NCBI RefSeq assembly: GCF_009789575.1 | Contig: NZ_CP046908.1 | Location: 1,674,001-1,738,000, forward strand | Source of the DNA: Stappia indica | GTDB taxonomy: Bacteria > Pseudomonadota > Alphaproteobacteria > Rhizobiales > Stappiaceae | Reading direction: 5' to 3' | DNA length: 64,000 nt | Shown here: positions 1 to 9,480 of the stretch, piece after piece | How the letters are laid out: every line of letters begins with the position of its first letter | How positions within the stretch are numbered: the first letter of the stretch is position 1 | Position numbers and translations under genes: made by a program | The notes under the pieces: model-generated | Told to the model about the DNA's origin: nothing | Databases searched by the model: none | The model's input: only the letters and a program-made list of their open reading frames with translations

Positions 1-663
1 GGCCTGACGACGCAGAACGACGTCATCCTGGCCAACAGCGAGGGCAACAAGACCAATTTCGACGACCCGAAGGTCGCCGAGGCGCTGCAGTACATGGTCG
101 ACCTGTCGACCAAGCACGGCGTGATGGAGCCGGGCATCATCGAGTGGGGCGCAACGCCGAAGGCCTTCTTCGAGCGCCAGACCGCGATCATGTGGACCAC
201 CACCGGCAACCTGACCAACGTGCGTGACAACGCGCCGTTCGAGTTCGGCGTCGGCATGCTGCCCGCCAACAAGCGCCGCGGCGCCCCGACCGGCGGCGGC
301 AACTTCTACCTGTTCAAGGGCGCGTCCGAAGAGCAGCTGACCGCGGCCGCCGACTTCGTGAAGTGGATCACCGGTCCCGAGCAGGCCGCCAAGTGGACCA
401 TCGCCACGGGCTATGTCGCGCCGCGTCCGGACGCCTGGGAGACCGAGGCGATGAAGACCTACGCCGCCGACTTCCCGCCGGCCACCGTTGCCCGCGACCA
501 GCTCGAGTTCGCCGTCGCGGAGCTGTCCACCTACCAGAACCAGCGCGTGACGACGATCTTCAACGATGCGCTCGCCGCCGCCATCACCGGCCAGAAGGAC
601 GCGGCGACCGCTCTGAAGGACGCGCAGGCCCAGGCCGACGCGATCCTCGCCGAGTATCGCTGA
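1..663 (+). CDS. Sugar-type ABC transporter substrate-binding protein (C-terminal part)
   Basis: The reading frame is open from the first base, so the N-terminus with its signal peptide lies outside the window; about 220 residues remain. This is the C-terminal lobe of a family 1 (UgpB/MalE-like) extracellular solute-binding protein, which binds a sugar or glycerol-phosphate-like ligand in the periplasm. Family features visible are a segment of FFERQTAIMWTTTG type, a GGGNFYLFKGA stretch and a helical tail ending in AEYR. Two permease genes follow on the same strand after 130 bp, which supports the assignment. The ligand cannot be told from the sequence. No ATPase gene follows within the window, so it must lie upstream or elsewhere. 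Confidence 0.85.
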   Translation, partial: GLTTQNDVILANSEGNKTNFDDPKVAEALQYMVDLSTKHGVMEPGIIEWGATPKAFFERQTAIMWTTTGNLTNVRDNAPFEFGVGMLPANKRRGAPTGGGNFYLFKGASEEQLTAAADFVKWITGPEQAAKWTIATGYVAPRPDAWETEAMKTYAADFPPATVARDQLEFAVAELSTYQNQRVTTIFNDALAAAITGQKDAATALKDAQAQADAILAEYR

Positions 664-676
664 CGCCTGACGGCAG

Positions 677-690
677 GCCGGGAAACCGGC
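677..690 (+). other. Small GNRA-tetraloop hairpin between binding-protein and permease genes
   Basis: GCCGG and CCGGC form a 5-bp stem around a GAAA tetraloop, 13 bp after the stop codon of the binding-protein gene. No T-run follows. Such intercistronic hairpins often protect the upstream mRNA 3' end and help keep binding protein in excess over permeases; here that role is inferred. Confidence 0.35.
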
Positions 691-793
691 TCACGCCAAA
701 AACCAAGGGGATCGGCAGCTGTCGCTGCCGGTCCCCGACCCGGTCCGGGGCAGGACGGGCCGACAGGGATGCGAGGGAAGGACCAAGGGCAAG

Positions 794-1708
794 ATGACGA
801 CCGCGACAGGCCGCACGAGAGTGCCGATGCTGATACGCAGCCGCGAGTGGATACACGCGTGGCTGTTGCTGCTTCCCGCGCTCTTCTTCCTTTTCGCCTT
901 CACCCATGTGCCGGCGGTGATGACGCTGTGGAACAGTTTCCACTCGACCCCGCGCGGCCGGCGACCGGCCCGGTTCATCGGCCTCGACAATTACGAGCGG
1001 ATGATGGGCGATCCCATCTTCTGGAAAGTGCTGGGCAACAATCTGTGGTTCGCCTTCGGCACGATCCCGCTCTCCGTCGGCATCGCCATCGTCATGGCCC
1101 TTTGGGTCAATGACCGCCTCGCGGGGCGCGGCTTCGTGCGCATGGCCTATTTCACCCCGACCGTGCTGCCGCTGATCGCCGTCGCCAATATCTGGCTGTT
1201 CTTCTACACGCCCGGCTTCGGCCTGATCGACCAGGTCGGCTCGGCCCTGTTCGGCTGGCCGCAGACCAACTGGCTCGGCGACCCGTCGACCGCCCTCAAC
1301 GCCGTCATCGTCGTCACGGTGTGGAAGGAGGCCGGCTTCTTCATGATCTTCTATCTTGCGGCCCTGCAGGCGATCCCGCCCTCCCTGGTGGAAGCTGCGA
1401 AGATCGAGGGCGCCGGCCGCTGGACGATCTTCTGGCGCATCACCTTCCCCTTGATGATGCCGACCACGCTCTTCGTGTCGATCAACGCGGTGATCAACTC
1501 CTTCCGCCTGGTCGATCACATCTTCATCCTGACCAATGGCGGCCCGGACAACGCCTCCTCGCTGCTGCTGTTCCACATCTACGAGACGGCCTTCAAGTAC
1601 TGGGAGACCGGCTACGGCGCGACGCTGACCGTCGCGATGCTGGCGATCCTGTGTGCGCTCGCCATCGGCCAGTTCTTCTTCTTCGACCGCAGGGTGCACT
1701 ACAAATGA
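794..1708 (+). CDS. Sugar-type ABC transporter permease (UgpA/MalF-like)
   Basis: A 304-residue inner-membrane permease with about six hydrophobic segments, the first near residues 20-40. The cytoplasmic EAA loop (EAAKIEGAGRWTIFWRI, about residue 200), which docks to the ATPase, is present. It forms the channel of the importer served by the binding protein upstream. The ATG at 794 gives a short hydrophilic leader before the first membrane segment; an ATG at 827 is also possible. Its stop overlaps the start of the next permease (ATGA), so the two are translationally coupled. Confidence 0.88.
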   Translation: MTTATGRTRVPMLIRSREWIHAWLLLLPALFFLFAFTHVPAVMTLWNSFHSTPRGRRPARFIGLDNYERMMGDPIFWKVLGNNLWFAFGTIPLSVGIAIVMALWVNDRLAGRGFVRMAYFTPTVLPLIAVANIWLFFYTPGFGLIDQVGSALFGWPQTNWLGDPSTALNAVIVVTVWKEAGFFMIFYLAALQAIPPSLVEAAKIEGAGRWTIFWRITFPLMMPTTLFVSINAVINSFRLVDHIFILTNGGPDNASSLLLFHIYETAFKYWETGYGATLTVAMLAILCALAIGQFFFFDRRVHYK

Positions 1709-2556
1709 CCGCCGCAGCCGACGCTCCCGCCCGCCCGCGCCGCCGGCGCTTCGACCTCGACCGGACGCTCAACACGCTCGCCGCCTGGGTGCTGGCCCTG
1801 ATGTGGATCCTGCCGCTCGCCTTCGCGATCTGGACGGCGATCCACCCCTCCGCCTACGAGGCCCGCTTCGAGCTGCTGGCGCCGCTGACTTTCGAGAATT
1901 TCGAGAAGGCCTGGGGTGCCGCACCCTTCGCGCGCTACTTCCTCAACACCTTCATGCTGGTCACGCTGATCCTCGCCGGCCAGTTCCTGCTGTGCACGCT
2001 GGCCGCCTATGCCTTCGCGCGCTTCACCTTTCCCGGCCGCTCGATCCTGTTCACGCTAGTGCTGCTGCAGCTTCTGGTGATGCCGGACATCCTGATCGTC
2101 GAGAACTACAAGACCATGCGCATCCTCGGCCTGGTCGACACCATCCCGGCGATCGCGCTGCCCTACATCGCCTCCGGCTTCGGCATCTTCCTGCTGCGCC
2201 AGACCTTCATGACCGTGCCGCGCGAACTCGACGAGGCCGCGCGCATCGAGGGCTCCAGCATCCTCGGCATCCTGTGGCGGGTCTACATCCCGCTCGCCAA
2301 GCCGACCTATCTCGCCTACGGCCTCGTCTCGGTCAGCCACCACTGGAACAACTTCCTGTGGCCGCTGATCGTCACCAACTCGGTCGACACGCGCCCCGTG
2401 ACGGTCGGCCTCAGCGTCTTCTCGGCCATCGATTCCGGCATCGAGTGGTCGGTGATCAACGCGGCGACGCTGATGACCTCCGGACCGCTGCTGATCGCCT
2501 TCCTGCTGTTCCAGCGCCAGTTCGTGCAGAGCTTCATGCGCGCCGGCATCAAGTAG
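1705..2556 (+). CDS. Sugar-type ABC transporter permease (UgpE/MalG-like)
   Basis: A 283-residue inner-membrane permease, second half of the transporter heterodimer. It has about six membrane segments and an EAA loop (DEAARIEGSSILGILWR). The ATG at 1705 overlaps the stop of the preceding permease, which fixes the start. The frame runs open far upstream, but only this start gives a normal permease N-terminus. A strong terminator follows at 2584, so this is the last gene of the operon. Confidence 0.88.
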   Translation: MTAAADAPARPRRRRFDLDRTLNTLAAWVLALMWILPLAFAIWTAIHPSAYEARFELLAPLTFENFEKAWGAAPFARYFLNTFMLVTLILAGQFLLCTLAAYAFARFTFPGRSILFTLVLLQLLVMPDILIVENYKTMRILGLVDTIPAIALPYIASGFGIFLLRQTFMTVPRELDEAARIEGSSILGILWRVYIPLAKPTYLAYGLVSVSHHWNNFLWPLIVTNSVDTRPVTVGLSVFSAIDSGIEWSVINAATLMTSGPLLIAFLLFQRQFVQSFMRAGIK

Positions 2557-2583
2557 GACGGATCACCTACGCCCGAATGCAAA

Positions 2584-2624
2584 ACACCCCGGCAGGCTGG
2601 CCGCCTGCCGGGGTGTCGTCTTTT
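2584..2624 (+). terminator. Rho-independent terminator of the sugar ABC operon
   Basis: A perfect 14-bp stem (arms 2584-2597 and 2603-2616) with a 5-nt loop, followed by CGTCTTTT. It lies 27 bp after the last permease and just downstream of the convergent vWA gene, so it may serve both directions. Confidence 0.85.
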
Positions 2625-2641
2625 CTACGGCAAGCTCTTGC

Positions 2642-4618
2642 CTACTTCACCGTGACCGGCACCCGCGCGACGACACGGGGCTCGCCGGTGGCGATGACAT
2701 AGCGCAGTTCGTACTGGCCCGGCTCTGCCGGCGCCATGACCGTGATCCGGCCGTCCGCGATGTTCTCGGCGCTGTTCCAGGCACCGCCGACATAGGCCCC
2801 ATCGCCGTCGCCGACCAGCGCGAAGCCAACCCAGTTGGCCCCGGCCATCGGGCCTTCCGCAACCACCTGCAGTTCGCTTCCGGCCTCGACCTCGGCCGGC
2901 GCCTCGAGCTTCACCTGTGCTTCGGCTACGGTAACCGGGAGCGAGGCCAGAACCTTCGGCCCTTCCGAGGCCGAGAGCACATAGCGCAGTTCGTAGTCGC
3001 CCGCGATCCCCGGCGTCGGCAGGCGGACGCTGGAACCCTCGGGCGTGGCCCAGCCGATATACTCGCCGGCCGGCGCGCCCACCGAGGCAAAGCCGACCCA
3101 GTCGGAGGCCCCGCCCGGGCCCGTCCAGGCGACATCCACATGGCTGCCGACCATGAGAGGCCCGTCAATGGCGACCGTGGCCGGCGAGTCCACCACCTTG
3201 AACGGCGTGCGGACCATCACCTGTCCGTCATTGCCGGCGACATAGATCGCCTCGAAGTCGCCCGGTTCCGCCGGAGCCTGCATGGACAGGACCGCCCCGT
3301 CGCGCACGAAGGCATAGCGCCCATCGTGATCGTCCGCAGTGCCGCCGGGAGGAACGAAGGCAAGGTAGTCGCCATTCCCGTTCGGGCCGCGCCAGGAGAC
3401 CTTGGCCGTGGTGCCGGCCGGCACCTGCGCCGGCAACTCGATGGCAAGGTCGGCCGGCGTTACCTCGATCGCAGCGGTTGCCAGCACCCGGTCTCCCGCC
3501 TTCGCCCACACATAGGCGACCGCGTAGCTGCCGGGCTCGGAGGGCAGGCGCATCTCGACCGGGCTGCCGTCGCGCACCCAGGCCCAGTTGTCGGTCTCCA
3601 GCCGGTTTCCGTCCGCATCCAGGATGCGCAGGAAGTCGCTCTCCTCCATCGGTCCCGTGAAGGCGACCGAAAGGCTGGAGGAGGCGGGGCCGCCGGCAGC
3701 AGCGGGAGAAACGCTTGCTGCGGGCACGTCGCTGGCGAGCTTCACCACGACCGATGCGCCCTGGTCGCCGACAGTCACCTCGACACCGCCGGCGCGATCT
3801 CCGGCCGTGGCGGTCACGAGATAGTCGCCCGGCGACAGGTCCATCTTCGCGTCGTTGCCGCCAAGGGTCGCGACGAGCTGCTCGCTCGCCGCATCGACCA
3901 CCGTCCAGTCCACCGCACCAGCGACCGCATTGCCGGTCTCGGCCTCGACCGCGCTGAAGGTGACCGGAAAGCCGGCAGGCTCAGCGGACGCCGCCTCGGT
4001 CGAGCTCTTCAGCGCCTCCGACAGTTCGCCGGCATTGCGGGCGTTGAAGTAGCGCCCGCCGGTCGCAGAGGCGATACAGGCGATCTTCGCCTGGTCGGCA
4101 CGCGAGGCAATGTCGAAGCCGATGACGTGAGCGGTGAAGTCGATGCCGCCCGCAGCCAGCTCCCGGGCAAGGGCGCAAGGGTCGCCGCCGCAGGTCTCGA
4201 TGCCGTCGGAGATCAGCACCAGCCGTGCCGGCCGGTCATTGGCATTGAGCCCGGCCGCAGCCTGCCGCAACGCCTCGGTGATCGGCGTCTTGCCGCGCGG
4301 CTTCATCGCCGCGACGGCGCGGGTGAGCGCAGAGCGGTCGAGGGGGGTGACCGGGACCACCTGTTCGACATCGCCGCAGTCGCCGGTGCGACGGTGGCCA
4401 TAGGCCATGAGACCCGTCGGCGCGCCGTCGGGAAGGGTCTCCACCAGCCCGGCCAGCGCCTCGCGGGCGATATCGACCTTCGCCACGCCGTCGATCTGCC
4501 CCCACATGGAGTTGGACATGTCGATGACGAGCAGCGTGTCGGGCTGCGTCTCCTGCGCTATCGCCGCGGGCACGGCCAATACCGCTGCCAGCAGCGCGGC
4601 AATTCCTGTCTGTCGCAA
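2642..4618 (-). CDS. Secreted von Willebrand factor A domain protein with repeated beta domains
   Basis: Predicted 658 residues. I chose the TTG at 4618 because GGAGG lies 5 nt upstream and the product begins directly with a signal peptide (RQTGIAALLAAVLAVPAAIA); starting at the ATG at 4708 would add 30 atypical residues. Residues 28-205 are a vWA domain with an apparently complete metal site: D33-x-S35-x-S37, T111 and D138. A beta domain (about 218-295) follows, then four repeats of roughly 80-90 residues from about 315 to the end, each closing with a P(A/S)EPG-x-Y/F-E-L/A-x-YV type strand. This suggests a periplasmic or surface protein using the metal site for binding. Partners are unknown; there is no operon neighbour. 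Confidence 0.82.
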   Translation of the reverse strand: MRQTGIAALLAAVLAVPAAIAQETQPDTLLVIDMSNSMWGQIDGVAKVDIAREALAGLVETLPDGAPTGLMAYGHRRTGDCGDVEQVVPVTPLDRSALTRAVAAMKPRGKTPITEALRQAAAGLNANDRPARLVLISDGIETCGGDPCALARELAAGGIDFTAHVIGFDIASRADQAKIACIASATGGRYFNARNAGELSEALKSSTEAASAEPAGFPVTFSAVEAETGNAVAGAVDWTVVDAASEQLVATLGGNDAKMDLSPGDYLVTATAGDRAGGVEVTVGDQGASVVVKLASDVPAASVSPAAAGGPASSSLSVAFTGPMEESDFLRILDADGNRLETDNWAWVRDGSPVEMRLPSEPGSYAVAYVWAKAGDRVLATAAIEVTPADLAIELPAQVPAGTTAKVSWRGPNGNGDYLAFVPPGGTADDHDGRYAFVRDGAVLSMQAPAEPGDFEAIYVAGNDGQVMVRTPFKVVDSPATVAIDGPLMVGSHVDVAWTGPGGASDWVGFASVGAPAGEYIGWATPEGSSVRLPTPGIAGDYELRYVLSASEGPKVLASLPVTVAEAQVKLEAPAEVEAGSELQVVAEGPMAGANWVGFALVGDGDGAYVGGAWNSAENIADGRITVMAPAEPGQYELRYVIATGEPRVVARVPVTVK

Positions 4619-4910
4619 ATGAACCTCCACCGGATGCGTCAAGCACCGCACGCGAGTGCACGCGGCGCTTTTCACCATGCCCGCCCCAACCACCCAGTGG
4701 TGTGACACCCGTCACGCAGCGACCGTCGGCATGTTCGCGAGCTTGCAGCGCGTCCGTTTTTTTCGGCTCTGCGTCCGCCGGCTGCGGATCGCGCTTGGCC
4801 GCAGGCACGGCTACCGACAAGAAAGACAGGCGTGCCATCCGCCGCGTCGAGGGGGGCGATGTGGCACGGATCCCCGGACGGACTTCCAGAACGGATTTCA
4901 GGATACGCGC

Positions 4911-5555
4911 ATGGCCCTTTCCAACACCGCCCGCTCGTCTGGCGCTCGCCTGACGGCCGCCCTGCTTTTTGCCGCCGCCCTCGCCGGGTGCCAGGCCCCG
5001 GCCAGCTCCGGACCGCCGCCACCGCCGCCGGCTTTTGCGGCCCCGAACTTCGGCTCTCCGGCTTTCGGCAGCACCAGCCAGGCCGCATCGCCGATGCAGC
5101 GCACCGCCACTCTCTCGTCCTCGTCGAAGTCGTGGGTGACGCCGGACGGCACCCGCCACACGAAATCGTCCAGCACCACCGCCTCGGTGCGGGTCGACCC
5201 CAACGCCATGGGCAATGCCGCCGCGATGCTGTTCGGCGCGATGATGGGCCAACCGGGCACAGCCCCCGCCCCCGTCACCAAGGGCCAGATCGCCGGCGAC
5301 TGGAATGTCGAGGTCGACGGCAAGCAGTGCCGCCTGTCGCTGCGCCCCACCGGCGCGGGCATGGGCGACTTCGCCTCCACATTCGGATGCATGGGCACCG
5401 ACCTGCAGAGCGTCTCGAGCTGGTCCCTGCGGGGCAACGAGGTCGTCCTGACCGGCATGATGAGCAAGCGCGTCGCGGTGCTCGCCCTCAACGGCACCAA
5501 CCGCATGGACGGCACGGCGGACGGCTCCTCCGGCAGGATCATCGCCTGGCGCTGA
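4911..5555 (+). CDS. Omp19/AprI-Inh-like outer membrane lipoprotein
   Basis: Predicted 214 residues. The N-terminus is a lipoprotein signal with lipobox LAGC (Cys at about residue 27), followed by a Pro/Ala-rich linker. The C-terminal roughly 90 residues (AGDWNVEVDGKQCRLSL onward, with a second Cys in TFGCMG) match the protease-inhibitor Inh/AprI domain found in Brucella Omp19. In that family the two cysteines form a disulfide in an eight-stranded beta barrel, and the protein is surface-exposed or periplasmic and may inhibit proteases. The ATG at 4911 is chosen because it gives the lipoprotein signal; the frame is open upstream. Confidence 0.78.
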   Translation: MALSNTARSSGARLTAALLFAAALAGCQAPASSGPPPPPPAFAAPNFGSPAFGSTSQAASPMQRTATLSSSSKSWVTPDGTRHTKSSSTTASVRVDPNAMGNAAAMLFGAMMGQPGTAPAPVTKGQIAGDWNVEVDGKQCRLSLRPTGAGMGDFASTFGCMGTDLQSVSSWSLRGNEVVLTGMMSKRVAVLALNGTNRMDGTADGSSGRIIAWR

Positions 5556-5566
5556 CGCATGAGGCC

Positions 5567-5588
5567 GGCGCGGGATCTGTCCCGCGCC
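5567..5588. terminator. Hairpin between convergent genes
   Basis: A perfect 9-bp GC-rich stem (GGCGCGGGA/TCCCGCGCC) with loop TCTG lies between the lipoprotein gene and the convergent AraC gene. It lacks a T-run on either side, so it is a weak or factor-dependent terminator at best. Confidence 0.5.
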
Positions 5589-5595
5589 GCATCCA

Positions 5596-6648
5596 TCAGG
5601 CACTGAGAAGCCGGATCCACTCCTCGTAGCGGCGGTCGAGATCGCGGTCGAAATCGCTGCTCGCCCGCTCCGCACCGGCCGGAGCTGCCCGCATGTCTCG
5701 CGCCGTGGTCCCGAAGCGGGCACGGAAGGCGCGCGAGAACGCACTGTCATTGGCGAAACCGCAATCGGCCGCAATGGCCGAGATCGGCCGTTCGGCAAAA
5801 CGGTGGTCGATCAGCATGCGCAGCGCCAGCCGCAACCGCTGTTCGCGGATATAGGCCAGCACCCCGCCGAACGGTTCGAACATCTCGTAAAGGCGGGTAC
5901 GCGACACGCCCGACAGCCGCGCCACCCGTGCCGGCGACAGATCCGGATCGCGAAGATGCTCGGCGATCCGCTGGCGCGCCCGCACCAGCAGCGCAAAGGC
6001 GATGCCCGCCTCGCCCTGACTGTCGTCGCGTCGGCTTGCATTGAGACAGGCGGCCGTCAGCGCCACGGTCGCCGCGCTTGCCTCGGTTCCCTGCGACAGG
6101 CTCATGTCCGGCGCCAGCGCCTTCAGCGTCGTCATGTGATCGATCAGCAGGCGGGCAAGCGGATTTCCCTGCGCATGAATGACCTGCATGTGCCGATCGC
6201 CGGCCTGCTTCAGCTGCGGTTCGATGAGCGAGCGCGGGACGAGGAGCGACAGGTTGGTGAAGTCGCTGGTCTGCGACCGCATCTCCTGGGCAAGGTCGAA
6301 GACGACCAATGCATCCTGGCCGAAGACCTCGTCGCGGCCACGATGGTGGAACTCCATCCGGCCCTGCTCGTAGACCTGGATCATCAGATGATCCATGCCG
6401 TCGCGCGCGATGGTCGCCGACGAGCGCGCCCAGGACTGGGCCTCGGTCCTGGTTCGGGCCAGCGCCACATCGCCGATCACATGCGCATCGAGCTCCGCGC
6501 GAAATCCGTGGGCCCGACGCTCGCGCGGCACGCCCACCTCGAAGACACAACCGATGCTTTCGCGCCAGACCTCGAACCGGTCGGCGAGCGGAACGGCATC
6601 CAGCGAGAACACCGAATGCGGAACGCGCGAAATGTCTTCCGTCGTCAA
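5596..6648 (-). CDS. AraC family transcriptional regulator
   Basis: Predicted 350 residues. The N-terminal part resembles the AraC-binding-like domain of AraC regulators (ADRFEVWRESIG near the start). The C-terminal roughly 100 residues are a two-HTH AraC DNA-binding domain (LSPARVARLSGVSRTRLYEM; then AIAADCGFANDSAFSRAFR). I chose the TTG at 6648, which has GAGGAGGG a few bases upstream; the ATG at 6741 would add about 31 residues unlike the family. The gene stands alone between convergent and co-oriented neighbours, so its target and ligand are unknown. Confidence 0.85.
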   Translation of the reverse strand: MTTEDISRVPHSVFSLDAVPLADRFEVWRESIGCVFEVGVPRERRAHGFRAELDAHVIGDVALARTRTEAQSWARSSATIARDGMDHLMIQVYEQGRMEFHHRGRDEVFGQDALVVFDLAQEMRSQTSDFTNLSLLVPRSLIEPQLKQAGDRHMQVIHAQGNPLARLLIDHMTTLKALAPDMSLSQGTEASAATVALTAACLNASRRDDSQGEAGIAFALLVRARQRIAEHLRDPDLSPARVARLSGVSRTRLYEMFEPFGGVLAYIREQRLRLALRMLIDHRFAERPISAIAADCGFANDSAFSRAFRARFGTTARDMRAAPAGAERASSDFDRDLDRRYEEWIRLLSA

Positions 6649-6771
6649 ATTTCCCTCCTCGGGATTTGCGCCGCGGAATTTAGCAGGAGCTGAAATCGCT
6701 GCAAGGGAACACGATGAGCCGAAGGCGGCCCTTGCGCCCAAACATGCCCCGCAAGGCCCGGGATGGCCGGC

Positions 6772-7461
6772 TCAATCTCCGTTGAGGCGGGCCGTCGTGT
6801 CTTCGGAAAACCCGGCTTTCGACTTTTTCTCGAATGCCGCACGCCAGGACGCCGACAATGGCGCCAACGCGGCGATGGCAGCGGCCACCGACGGATCGAG
6901 GCGCGGATCGAAGCGGGCTGCGACGACCCTGTCGAGCGGCCAGTCGGGACAGGGACGGGCCGTCAGCTCCATCGTATCGCCGACCGAGATCCGCCCGCCC
7001 TCCAGAACGCGGTAATACCAGCCGGTGCGCCCGCTCTTCTGCATCGCCATCGCCATCTCGTCGATCCCCGTGTGGGCGGGCAGCTTCCAGCACGGCTGGC
7101 GTCCCTGGCAGATCTCGACGAGCGTCGAGCCGATGCGGAAGCGGTCTCCGAGGCACACATCGGCCTCGGTGACGCCAAGGGTCGAGATGTTTTCGCCAAA
7201 ACCGCCGGCAACAAGGCGCTCGGCGTGTTCGGGCCACCGCGCGGCCCAGTAGGCATAGTGATCGGCAGGATAGTGGTGCAGCGCCTTTTCCGGCCCGCCA
7301 TGAACGGCCCGGTCCGCCTGCTCGTCGTCCTCGAAGCCGTCCAGGCCGAGTTCCAGGGGACCGCGGACGGCCTCCTTGCCGATAGCCGAGGGCGGCTTGC
7401 CATCCCAGCGCTCGCGCGCCTTCCCGATGTAAAGGCCGGTCACGGTGGCAATGATCTGCAT
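6772..7461 (-). CDS. MOSC domain protein (YiiM-like)
   Basis: Predicted 229 residues. The MOSC beta-barrel domain covers roughly residues 30-160, with the conserved segment VEICQGRQPCWKL holding the cysteines expected of YiiM/YuaD-like proteins. Relatives are thought to carry sulfur or act with the molybdenum cofactor, for example in detoxifying N-hydroxylated bases. The ATG at 7461 starts the conserved sequence (MQIIATVTGLYIGKARE) and has GGAG upstream. It is divergent from the GntR gene at 7752, with a perfect palindrome in the spacer. Confidence 0.83.
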   Translation of the reverse strand: MQIIATVTGLYIGKARERWDGKPPSAIGKEAVRGPLELGLDGFEDDEQADRAVHGGPEKALHHYPADHYAYWAARWPEHAERLVAGGFGENISTLGVTEADVCLGDRFRIGSTLVEICQGRQPCWKLPAHTGIDEMAMAMQKSGRTGWYYRVLEGGRISVGDTMELTARPCPDWPLDRVVAARFDPRLDPSVAAAIAALAPLSASWRAAFEKKSKAGFSEDTTARLNGD

Positions 7462-7546
7462 GGGGAAACTCCGGTCGATCGGAAGGACCGGCACCTTACG
7501 CCTGCCCCGCCCGCCTCTCAAGCGACCAGCTGTCGCGCGCTGTCCA

Positions 7547-7575
7547 TTACGAACCAATAGGTGATTGGTTCGTAA
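7547..7575. promoter_or_regulatory. Perfect 12-bp inverted repeat, candidate regulator-binding site
   Basis: TTACGAACCAAT (7547-7558) and ATTGGTTCGTAA (7564-7575) are perfect complements around 5 nt. The site lies between the divergent MOSC and GntR genes. The TTGGT/ACCAA core is the kind of symmetry bound by FadR-type GntR dimers, so autoregulation by the neighbouring regulator is plausible but inferred. Confidence 0.6.
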
Positions 7576-7679
7576 GCAGGAAGGTGCTCATGCAAATGCC
7601 AACAGCCTCAAAAGAAGCTGAAAATTTCATCAGGTATGCGCGTTTTGCAAGCTTTGAAAAAACCGCCTTCCGCACCGGC

Positions 7680-7709
7680 TTGCCAGCCCTTCTCTTCTGC
7701 GCCAATAAT
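7680..7709 (+). promoter_or_regulatory. Candidate sigma-70 promoter of the GntR-peptide ABC operon
   Basis: TTGCCA (7680-7685) and AATAAT (7704-7709) each match the -35 and -10 consensus at 5 of 6 positions with an 18-bp spacer. A start point near 7717 would give a leader ending at the GTG at 7752. It favours that start over the ATG at 7590. Confidence 0.45.
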
Positions 7710-7751
7710 GGGACCAATAAAGCAAAAGGTACGAGGCAGGTTCGAGCTCCC

Positions 7752-8454
7752 GTGACCGACGAGACCCCGATACAGCGCAACTCCAGCCTGGCCCTGGAGC
7801 GCCTGCGCATCATCGTCGACCAGCTGGAACGGGAAGCCCGTGACCAGCTGCCGACCGAGCGCGAACTCGCGGAAGAAATCGGCGTCGGCAGGCGGGCGGT
7901 GCGCCGCGCCCTCGACGTGCTCGAAGCGGAAGGGCGGATCTGGCGCCGCCAGGGGGCCGGCACGTTCATCTCTGCGGCCCGCAACCGGGCCGAGAACCGC
8001 ATTCGCCATCTGCCCGAACTGACCAACATGTTCGAGGTGATGGAGGTTCGACTGCGCATCGAGCCGGCGCTCGCCCGCCTCGCCGCCTTGCGGGCCACCG
8101 CCGCCGACATCGCCCGCATGCGCGAGATTTCGGAGAAGGTCGCCGCGGCAACCGACATGGACAGCCGCGAGCTCTGGGACAGCTCGCTGCACCGGGCCGT
8201 TGCCATGGCCGCCGGCAACACCCTGTTCCTGGCGCTGTTCGACGTGGTCGACCGGGTGCGCCAGGACGAGAACTGGCGCCATGTGCGCGAAGCGCTGCGC
8301 ACGCCCAGCTCGCAGCGCCTCTACCATTCCCAGCACGAGGAGCTGGTCGACGCGCTGGAGCGGCGCGACCCGGTCGCTGCCGAGCGGACCATGCGCAAGC
8401 ACCTGCTCAGCCTGCAGGAAAGGCTGATGCTGCAGACCGTCGAGGGCCCTGCCG

Positions 8455-8465
<11 letters not shown>
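7752..8465 (+). CDS. GntR family regulator, FadR/FCD subfamily
   Basis: Predicted 237 residues from the GTG at 7752. An N-terminal winged HTH (ARDQLPTERELAEEIGVGRR..ALDVLEAEGRIWRRQGAGTF) is followed by an all-helical FCD ligand domain (from about residue 85, with HxxH-type HRAV and RKHL positions). The family binds small carboxylate or amino-acid ligands and usually represses its neighbours. The frame stays open upstream to an ATG at 7590 with a good AGGAAG site, but that extra stretch has unusual composition and contains the candidate promoter. The stop overlaps the start of the ABC ATPase gene, so it likely controls the peptide transporter operon that follows. Confidence 0.82.

Positions 8466-9476
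<1,011 letters not shown>

Positions 9477-9480
<4 letters not shown>

Noticed and set aside
7590-7751. N-terminal extension of the FadR-type regulator from the ATG at 7590
   Set aside because: It has a good ribosome site, but the extra 54 residues are unlike the family and the stretch contains a good promoter; kept as an alternative only.
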